A stretch of 12,847 bases of DNA. Origin: Candidatus Aerophobota bacterium (GTDB lineage Bacteria > Aerophobota > Aerophobia > Aerophobales > AE-B3A). The notes beneath the pieces are model-generated. The model made no database searches, had not been told where the DNA came from, and worked only from the letters and a program-made list of their open reading frames with translations. The stretch is taken from assembly GCA_030616535.1 (NCBI GenBank), contig JAUWXE010000022.1:1-12847 (forward strand), given 5' to 3'. The translations under genes were made by a program, and so were the position numbers. Positions 1-7,219 of the stretch are shown piece after piece. Position 1 is the first letter of the stretch, and each line of letters opens with the position of its first letter.

Positions 1-1248
<1,248 letters not shown>

Positions 1249-1277
1249 CTAAAGAGTAACCCATCACTATGCAGTTA

Positions 1278-1287
1278 TCAAAGAGCA
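1278..1287 (-). promoter_or_regulatory. boxA-like antitermination element before 23S
   Basis: The minus strand reads TGCTCTTTGA about 30 nt before the 23S 5' end, close to the E. coli boxA TGCTCTTTAACA. The surrounding TCTTTGATAACT recurs almost exactly in the 16S leader (TCTTTGAAAACT, about 3208-3219). Bacterial rRNA operons often carry boxA in both the leader and the spacer, where Nus factors assemble. The assignment rests on motif and position only. Confidence 0.55.
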
Positions 1288-1335
1288 AAGAGATTTACCT
1301 CATTACATTAATGACAAGAATCTCCAAAACTTAGA

Positions 1336-1358
1336 CCAATGCTACTTTACCGCATTGG
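1336..1358 (-). other. 7-bp hairpin overlapping the tRNA-Ala 3' CCA
   Basis: The complementary arms 1336-1342 and 1352-1358 form a perfect 7-bp stem with a 9-nt loop in the spacer transcript. The arm nearer tRNA-Ala includes the encoded CCA end, so in the precursor the mature 3' terminus would be base-paired. It may act as a processing signal for 3' maturation. Nothing else coding is seen in the 107-nt tRNA-Ala/23S spacer apart from the boxA-like element. Confidence 0.5.
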
Positions 1359-1431
1359 TGGAGATGAGCAGATTCGAACTGCCGACCTCCGCCTTGCAAA
1401 AGCGGCGCTCTCCCACCTGAGCTACATCCCC
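1356..1431 (-). tRNA. trnA: tRNA-Ala (anticodon TGC)
   Basis: This 76-nt cloverleaf on the minus strand starts GGGGATGTAGCTCAG and ends with an encoded CCA. The acceptor stem GGGGATG/CATCTCC pairs fully with one G-U. The anticodon arm CCGCT-TTTGCAA-GGCGG places TGC at the complement of 1396-1398. The T-arm contains GTTCGAATC. It lies between tRNA-Ile and 23S, the classic position for an Ile-Ala pair inside an rRNA operon. A single base (1432) separates it from tRNA-Ile. Confidence 0.97.
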
Positions 1432-1432
1432 A

Positions 1433-1509
1433 TGGTGGGCCCACCTGGACTTGAACCAGGGACCTTACCCTTATCAGGGGTACGCTCTAGCCACCTGAGC
1501 TATGAGCCC
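1433..1509 (-). tRNA. trnI: tRNA-Ile (anticodon GAT)
   Basis: This 77-nt cloverleaf on the minus strand starts GGGCTCATAGCTCAG and ends with an encoded CCA. The acceptor stem GGGCTCA/TGGGCCC pairs with one wobble. The anticodon arm TACCC-CTGATAA-GGGTA places GAT at the complement of 1473-1475. The T-arm contains GTTCAAGTC. It is the first tRNA in the 16S-23S spacer and sits about 60 nt after the 16S 3' end. Confidence 0.97.
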
Positions 1510-1524
1510 GACAAAAAAATAGAG

Positions 1525-1540
1525 TGGCAGAGCAGACAGC
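1525..1540 (-). other. 3' strand of the 16S processing stem
   Basis: On the minus strand the 16S trailer reads GCTGTCTGCTCTGCCA. It can pair with TGGTAGAGCAGATAGC in the leader (complement of 3190-3205) over 16 consecutive positions, 14 Watson-Crick and two G-U. Such leader/trailer helices bring the ends of pre-16S together and are the usual substrate for RNase III-type cleavage. The covarying U-G positions support a real helix. Confidence 0.75.
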
Positions 1541-1567
1541 TTTGGGTAAACTTTTTTTCTATCCCTT

Positions 1568-3172
<1,605 letters not shown>

Positions 3173-3189
3173 GTTTTTTTTCGTTTGGG

Positions 3190-3205
3190 GCTATCTGCTC
3201 TACCA
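3190..3205 (-). other. 5' strand of the 16S processing stem
   Basis: This leader segment (TGGTAGAGCAGATAGC on the minus strand) pairs with the 16S trailer at 1525-1540. It lies about 17 nt upstream of the predicted 16S 5' end, as expected for the base of the pre-16S processing helix. Confidence 0.75.
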
Positions 3206-3220
3206 AGTTTTCAAAGATCA
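3205..3220 (-). promoter_or_regulatory. boxA-like element in the rRNA leader
   Basis: The minus strand reads TGATCTTTGAAAACTT. Its core TCTTTGAAAACT matches the pre-23S element in 11 of 12 positions. The position, just at or after the predicted start site of the proximal promoter and before the 16S processing stem, suits an antitermination box. It is less like the E. coli boxA than the spacer copy. Confidence 0.4.
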
Positions 3221-3225
3221 ACTCT

Positions 3226-3253
3226 ATTATATACTATTATTTTTGATTGTCAA
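3226..3253 (-). promoter_or_regulatory. rRNA operon promoter, proximal (consensus -35 and -10)
   Basis: On the minus strand, -35 TTGACA (complement of 3248-3253) and -10 TATAAT (complement of 3226-3231) are separated by 16 bp. Both hexamers match the sigma70 consensus exactly. The expected start is near 3219, about 47 nt before the 16S 5' end. It lies in a 34-bp segment duplicated 48 bp upstream. Confidence 0.85.
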
Positions 3254-3273
3254 GTGCCAAGGAGTGATACTTA

Positions 3274-3301
3274 ATTATATACTATTATTTTCAACTGCCA
3301 A
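3274..3301 (-). promoter_or_regulatory. rRNA operon promoter, middle copy
   Basis: On the minus strand, -35 TTGGCA (complement of 3296-3301) and -10 TATAAT (complement of 3274-3279) are 16 bp apart. Apart from one -35 base it equals the proximal promoter. The -10 and spacer sequence are the same, so both copies should be read by the same sigma factor. Confidence 0.8.
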
Positions 3302-3357
3302 GTGCCAGGCTGGTAGTTTTCACCGAGTGATTCGCTGCCAACTATCTTGCGATTATA

Positions 3358-3385
3358 ATATTAAAGGATTTTTTTATTTTGTCAA
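3358..3385 (-). promoter_or_regulatory. Possible distal rRNA promoter
   Basis: The minus strand has a perfect -35 TTGACA (complement of 3380-3385), and 16 bp later TAATAT (complement of 3358-3363), a 4/6 match to -10. The 16-bp spacing equals the two downstream promoters. A better TATAAT exists at 3351-3357 but would give a 22-bp spacer. The -35 begins only 5 nt after the pheT stop codon. Confidence 0.45.
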
Positions 3386-3390
3386 GTCCC

Positions 3391-4380
3391 TCACTCTCCT
3401 CTGACGTGAGCCCCCAATTCCCGCTTCAATAAACGCACTATAGCTTGCTGAATGCTGGCCACCTCCTCATCCTTTAAGGTTCTATCCGAACATCGAAAAG
3501 TCAAAGAGTAGGCAAGACTTTTATACCGAGGAGGAACAGATCCTCCCCGATAAATATCAAAAAGATCAACCTTCTCCAACCAGCTTCCTCCCCCTTTGAT
3601 AATCTCCTCTCTAACTCTCTCGGCTGGGATTTCTTCTTTCACTACCAGAGCCAAGTCACGCCGAATAGAAGGAAACTTTGGAAGTGGTTTAAATCTCTTT
3701 TCCAAGGTGCGGGAAGAAACAAGATAAGGAAAAACAAACTCAAATAAATATACGGGGAAAGAAAGCTGGAAGTTCTCGGTGATCTTCTGGTTAACTCTTC
3801 CCAGTCTCCCCATGAGGGTCTTTCCCTTTTTGACTGCCGCTCTCTGTCGAGGAGAAAGGTAGCCACAATCACAGGAGGTATATTCCACTTCCTTTATGTC
3901 CAGACCATCCAAGAGAGCCTCTCCTATTCCTTTCAAAGAAAGAAAGTCAAAGCCTTTTTCCAAAACTAACCCGGCCAAAAGAGGAGTTTCCTGGAAAGGA
4001 TGGTCTTTCTTGAAGATGGGTGCCAATTCAAAGATACGCAGTTCCTCTATCCCCTGATTGAGATTATGACCCACAATGGCTAATAAATGAGGAAAAAGAT
4101 GGCTGGCTAGAATTTCTCCTTGCATAGATAGAGGATTTCTGATCTTTATTTCCTCCTTAAGAGAAAAACCGACCTTCTTAAAGAGACTTTCCTCATCCAG
4201 GCCACTTGCTATGACTTCATAGAATCCCAACCCTTTAAGGATTTCTCTTATCTTTTTTCTATAAAGTTCCTCAAGACCCTCCCGAGACTCCTCGCCTCCT
4301 AGAGGGGGAAAGCTTATCCTTAACCGATTGTATCCATAAAACCTGGCTATCTCCTCAATGAGATCTATTTCCTGTTGATA
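3391..4380 (-). CDS. pheT: Phenylalanyl-tRNA synthetase beta subunit, C-terminal part (frameshifted from the N-terminal part)
   Basis: This is the rest of PheT in the -1 frame relative to the segment upstream. The frame is open from 4380 to the stop at 3391-3393. Just after the shift it reads REIDLIEEIARFYGYN, the family signature at the end of the B5 domain, and a continuous protein of 782 aa would result if one base were restored near 4368-4373. The catalytic-core-like fold follows (FYEVIASG, IRNPLS, LRIFELAPIF). The last roughly 95 residues (from LPKFPSIRRDLALVV) form the FDX-ACB anticodon-binding domain. The TTG at 4230 would be the only nearby start, but it sits in mid-domain and is not a natural initiation site. 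It ends 5 nt before a possible rRNA promoter -35, with no terminator between. Confidence 0.88.
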   Translation of the reverse strand, partial: YQQEIDLIEEIARFYGYNRLRISFPPLGGEESREGLEELYRKKIREILKGLGFYEVIASGLDEESLFKKVGFSLKEEIKIRNPLSMQGEILASHLFPHLLAIVGHNLNQGIEELRIFELAPIFKKDHPFQETPLLAGLVLEKGFDFLSLKGIGEALLDGLDIKEVEYTSCDCGYLSPRQRAAVKKGKTLMGRLGRVNQKITENFQLSFPVYLFEFVFPYLVSSRTLEKRFKPLPKFPSIRRDLALVVKEEIPAERVREEIIKGGGSWLEKVDLFDIYRGGSVPPRYKSLAYSLTFRCSDRTLKDEEVASIQQAIVRLLKRELGAHVRGE

Positions 4381-5738
4381 TCAGGTCTAAAGGAGGGGAT
4401 ACCTATCCTCCAGCTTTTGTCTTTCTCCTCAACCTCAAATTGTAGACTCTCAAGAATCTGCTTCATTCTGCCCGAGGAGATTTGGCTTCCCAGAATTCGG
4501 TGGGTCCGAGAGGGACGAAGAAAAGTCCATCGTTTCTTTGCCGGCAGCGATCCCGCCTCCCGGATGGGTCCCTCAATCTTCCCCCCGGCTACAGTTTGAA
4601 GTAGGAAAGCGGCTCTATTCAGAGCTTTCCTTACGCCTGAAGGGTCTACGGTTTTCTCAAATCTATGGGAAGCCTCGGTGCTCAGACCCAGTCTTCTGGA
4701 GGTTCGCTGGATACTTACCGGATCAAAGTAGGCTGCCTCCAGAAGAACGTCTCTGGTAGCTTGAGTGACCTGAGAATCTTGCCCTCCCATAACTCCAGCT
4801 AAGGCAATCGCTCCTGCTGGATCAGCGATAACCAACATATCCTCATCAAGCTCTCGTTCGATTTCATCCAGAGTAATTAGAACCTCATTATTTTTTGCCC
4901 GGCGAACTATTATCCTGTGGTCGGTAATGAGCCTATAATCAAAAGCATGAAGAGGTTGACCCATTTCCCACAAAACATAATTAGTAATGTCCACTACATT
5001 ATTGATGGGTTTAGTTCCGGAAAGGACAATCTTTTGCCAGAGCCAAAGAGGGGAAGGCTCCACTTTTACATCTTTTATCAGGCGAGCACTGTAGTAAGGG
5101 CAAAGATCGCTGTCCCTTATCTCTATCTGAACCTCCTCGAGTGAGCTTACCGTTTCTTCTCTTATCCGGTAGGAAGGCAGATGTAGTGGATGGTGAGTAA
5201 GGGCTGCAATTTCTCTGGCTATTCCTACTATGGAAAGGCAATCGCCACGGTTGGGCGTTATCTCAAGATCCAGGACAGTATCCTCCAGATTCAAAGCTTC
5301 GGATAGATTCATCCCGGGGCTAAGATGCGAGGGAAGTACCATAACTCCTGATTGATCCTTGCCCAATCCAAGCTCATCCTCTGAGCAGATCGTCCCCGGA
5401 GAATCCACTCCTCGCACTTTTACTTTTCTCACCTTTATTCCCCCCCGAAGAACTGCTCCCTCCAGGGCTACCGGGACCATCAACTGTGGTTTTATATTAG
5501 GGGCCCCGCAGACAAGCAAAATAGCCTTGTCTCCTACACTTACCTTAACCAGCTTTATTCTATCCGCATTAGGATGAGGCTCAATGGAAAGAATTCTCCC
5601 TACTACAATCTTTTCGAGTTTACCGAAGGACTCCACTGTCCTTACTTCAAGACCGAGGTTAGTTAGCTGCTCAGCTAGCTCCTCCGGAGAAAAAGTGAAA
5701 TCAACTATTTTTTTAAGGTACTGACAAGAAACTCTCAT
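4365..5738 (-). CDS. pheT: Phenylalanyl-tRNA synthetase beta subunit, N-terminal part (ends at a frameshift)
   Basis: PheT is the beta chain of the cytoplasmic (alpha-beta)2 enzyme that charges tRNA-Phe; it binds tRNA and edits mischarged Tyr. Residues 39-150 form the EMAP-II-like tRNA-binding domain (VGRILSIEPHPNADRI). Residues about 210-380 carry the B3/B4 editing domain (INNVVDITNYVLWEMG, PLHAFD, GVMGG), and B5 starts at about 403. Translation stops after RPDINRK at 4365-4367, where relatives continue with a DLIEEIAR-type motif. That motif is present in the next frame, so one base appears missing near 4368-4373. The ATG at 5738 has a weak Shine-Dalgarno but lies about 30 nt after a strong promoter. 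pheS is not adjacent, which is unusual because pheST are normally together. PheT is essential, so an assembly error or a real mutation with another copy elsewhere should be considered. Confidence 0.93.
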   Translation of the reverse strand: MRVSCQYLKKIVDFTFSPEELAEQLTNLGLEVRTVESFGKLEKIVVGRILSIEPHPNADRIKLVKVSVGDKAILLVCGAPNIKPQLMVPVALEGAVLRGGIKVRKVKVRGVDSPGTICSEDELGLGKDQSGVMVLPSHLSPGMNLSEALNLEDTVLDLEITPNRGDCLSIVGIAREIAALTHHPLHLPSYRIREETVSSLEEVQIEIRDSDLCPYYSARLIKDVKVEPSPLWLWQKIVLSGTKPINNVVDITNYVLWEMGQPLHAFDYRLITDHRIIVRRAKNNEVLITLDEIERELDEDMLVIADPAGAIALAGVMGGQDSQVTQATRDVLLEAAYFDPVSIQRTSRRLGLSTEASHRFEKTVDPSGVRKALNRAAFLLQTVAGGKIEGPIREAGSLPAKKRWTFLRPSRTHRILGSQISSGRMKQILESLQFEVEEKDKSWRIGIPSFRPDINRK

Positions 5739-5768
5739 CTTTATATCTTTTTTCCGGTTTGGTCACTT

Positions 5769-5797
5769 TTTATACAATAGACCAGCCTCTTTGTCAA
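5769..5797 (-). promoter_or_regulatory. pheT promoter
   Basis: On the minus strand, a perfect -35 TTGACA (complement of 5792-5797) and -10 TATAAA (complement of 5769-5774) are separated by 17 bp. The start would fall near 5762, giving a leader of about 24 nt. That is too short for a T-box or peptide-type attenuator, so pheT appears constitutive unless the overlapping inverted repeat is an operator. Confidence 0.85.
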
Positions 5798-5808
5798 ATA
5801 AATTTGAC
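5793..5808. promoter_or_regulatory. Inverted repeat overlapping the pheT -35 (candidate operator)
   Basis: GTCAAAT-AA-ATTTGAC is a perfect 7-bp inverted repeat with a 2-bp spacer. It covers 5 of the 6 bases of the pheT -35 and ends 12 bp before the lacI -35. A protein bound here could influence both promoters. Function is inferred from symmetry and position only. Confidence 0.35.
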
Positions 5809-5820
5809 CATCACATCCAG

Positions 5821-5848
5821 TTGACAAAAAAAGAATAAAGTATATAAT
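5821..5848 (+). promoter_or_regulatory. lacI-family regulator promoter
   Basis: A perfect -35 TTGACA (5821-5826) and -10 TATAAT (5843-5848) are separated by 16 bp, giving a start near 5855 and an 87-nt leader. It is the only strong plus-strand promoter seen upstream of the transporter genes, so regulator and transporter may be cotranscribed. A second TATAAT at 5900-5905 lacks a good -35. Confidence 0.85.
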
Positions 5849-5855
5849 ATATATG

Positions 5856-5865
5856 AGAACGTTAC
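5856..5865. promoter_or_regulatory. Possible LacI-type operator at the lacI start site
   Basis: AGAACGTTAC lies right at the predicted transcription start. It has the AACGTT core with central CG that LacI-family operators often use, and it shares 8 of 10 bases with the perfect palindrome GTAACGTTAC at 6012-6021. Only one half-site is exact here. A repressor bound at the start site would autoregulate the operon, but the motif is short and could be chance. Confidence 0.3.
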
Positions 5866-5941
5866 TACTCGTTTATGATAGAAAATGACCTATTGAAGTT
5901 ATAATAGAATAGGAGAATAGAATCGCTGCCAAGGTGATTAA

Positions 5942-7036
5942 ATGAAGAAAAAAGAATCCAGGGATAACACTAGAAACAATGATTACAATACTCATCCAAA
6001 GAGAAGAAAGAGTAACGTTACCATAAAGGAGGTTGCCTCAAGAGCTGGAGTGTCCACTTCTACTGTAGGAAGAGCGGTGGGAAACTACGGGTATGTGAGT
6101 GAGCAAACCAGGAGAAAGGTACTTAAGGCAATGAAAGAAATTGGGTATCATCCTAATGCCATTGCCAGGAGCCTAAAAACCAGTCGTACCCAAACTATAG
6201 CTTATCTTGTCCCCAGCATAACCAATCCCTTTTTCTCTCAGATAGCAAGCTCTATCGAAGATCTTGCTTCATCTCACGAATGTAACTTGATACTGTGCAA
6301 TGCAGGTACAAAAGCTGACAAATTAAGGAAAATAACCACTATGCTTCTGGAACACAGGGTAGCAGGTGTAATACATTCTCTACCCAGTACAGATGCTCTA
6401 TATAACCTGGTAGAAATTTTTCAAAACAGACACGTCCCTATTGTTGCCGCTAGTGGTTCTCGCAGATTTACAGAAGTGGACAGAGTAACAGCAGATGATG
6501 TGCAGGGTGCACGGGATGTCACCCGATTCCTTATAGAGCTTGGTCACTCTCGCATTGCACTTCTTGCTGTTAAGAACAGCACTACCAGCAAGTTAAGGAC
6601 TCAGGGGTACAAAGAGGCCTTTCAACAAACAGGATATAACCTGCATGAAGAGTACATTGTGGAGGGTCCTGATTTTAGTGAAGACTCCGGATATACACTT
6701 ATGAAGGTGCTTCTGGGCAGAAAAAGACCTCCCACAGCAGCAGTTGCTTTCAATGATGTAATGGCTGTGGGTGCGATACGTGCCATTGAAGAGGAAGGTC
6801 TATCTATCCCTAAGGATATTTCTCTGGTAGGTTTTGATGATACCATCGCCAGGCTAACTCAGCCTCGTCTTACCTCAGTAGCTCTTCCCATGGGAGAAAT
6901 TGGCAGAGTAGCAATTCGAATTTTGCTGGACCGTATTGAGGGAAAGGATACAGAAGGGCCAAAAAAGGTGCTGCTGCGGGAAAAGCTTATAATGAGAGAC
7001 TCGACGGCTCGACCTCTTGCAGGTGGTAGTTTATAA
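5942..7036 (+). CDS. LacI/GalR-family transcriptional regulator
   Basis: This 364-aa DNA-binding regulator is likely to control its own gene and the downstream transporter. Residues 26-47 (VTIKEVASRAGVSTSTVGRA) form the LacI helix-turn-helix, and 71-80 (PNAIARSLKT) the hinge helix that enters the minor groove. From 85 on comes the periplasmic-binding-protein-like sensor (IAYLVPSITNPFFSQI, ELGHSRIALL, AFND, LVGFDD, LTSVALPM). Family members usually bind sugars or related small molecules. A basic 24-residue N-terminal extension (KRRK at 20-23) precedes the HTH; most LacI proteins start almost directly at it. The start is supported by AAGGTGAT 4 nt upstream, and no later Met precedes the HTH. 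The recognition region has STVGRAVGNYGYVS instead of the common STVSRVLN pattern. No terminator separates it from the binding-protein gene. Confidence 0.95.
   Translation: MKKKESRDNTRNNDYNTHPKRRKSNVTIKEVASRAGVSTSTVGRAVGNYGYVSEQTRRKVLKAMKEIGYHPNAIARSLKTSRTQTIAYLVPSITNPFFSQIASSIEDLASSHECNLILCNAGTKADKLRKITTMLLEHRVAGVIHSLPSTDALYNLVEIFQNRHVPIVAASGSRRFTEVDRVTADDVQGARDVTRFLIELGHSRIALLAVKNSTTSKLRTQGYKEAFQQTGYNLHEEYIVEGPDFSEDSGYTLMKVLLGRKRPPTAAVAFNDVMAVGAIRAIEEEGLSIPKDISLVGFDDTIARLTQPRLTSVALPMGEIGRVAIRILLDRIEGKDTEGPKKVLLREKLIMRDSTARPLAGGSL
6012..6021. promoter_or_regulatory. 10-bp palindrome inside lacI (possible second operator)
   Basis: GTAACGTTAC is a perfect palindrome with the AACGTT core, inside codons 24-27 of the regulator. 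Its centre is 156 bp from the similar site at 5856-5865, close to 15 helical turns. A pair like this could support repression by looping. Perfect 10-bp palindromes are expected about a dozen times in a window of this size, so the call is weak. Confidence 0.25.
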
Positions 7037-7219
7037 CTTGAGTTAAGAAGACGGATAATTAAGAGTTAAAGAGCTAAAAATAAGGCCGGAGGGAGGTGAA
7101 AAGCAGGTAGGCCATTAGCTGGGACCAGGGAAAGCTCTGTAAAAAGGGGACCGTGAAAAATTAGGTTCCTCTTTGCAGGCTTTCAGGAAAAAATGAAGTA
7201 AGTCGAAAGAGGGAAACAA
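7037..7219 (+). other. 183-nt leader between regulator and binding-protein genes, with weak hairpin
   Basis: No gene or convincing promoter is seen. GGGGACC (7146-7152) can pair with GGTTCCT (7164-7170) over 7 bp including two G-U, around an 11-nt loop, with further A-U pairs after a mismatch. It has no following T tract, so it is not a terminator. A purine-rich GGAGGGAGGTG (7087-7097) has no useful start codon after it. A two-codon ORF (ATG AAG TAA, 7193-7201) lies just before the real Shine-Dalgarno. Confidence 0.35.

Larger units (their letters stand above)
3226..3307 (-). repeat. Tandem duplicated promoter segment, 48-bp period
   Basis: Positions 3226-3259 and 3274-3307 are direct repeats matching at about 28 of 34 positions. 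They include an identical 18-bp block covering the -10 box and most of the spacer, and an identical CAAGTGCCA block upstream of the -35. Each copy holds one complete promoter, so the repeat is a duplicated promoter rather than a generic repeat. Confidence 0.85.

Noticed and set aside
3328..3342. Shared 10-mer TCGCTGCCAA upstream of rrn and in the lacI leader (near 5924)
   Set aside because: Identical 10-mers are expected many times by chance when a window this size is compared with itself, and there is no supporting symmetry or spacing.
3391..4230. Stand-alone 279-aa protein starting at TTG 4230
   Set aside because: The start lies in mid-domain; the frame continues upstream with conserved PheT sequence to 4380, so this is the C-terminal part of a frameshifted pheT.
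4365..4380. Programmed ribosomal frameshift in pheT
   Set aside because: There is no X-XXY-YYZ slippery heptamer, and no convincing stimulatory structure was seen after the site; an indel is simpler. Kept only as a possibility under the frameshift finding.
5739..5762. T-box or other riboswitch in the pheT leader
   Set aside because: The predicted promoter leaves only about 24 nt of leader, too short for a T-box.
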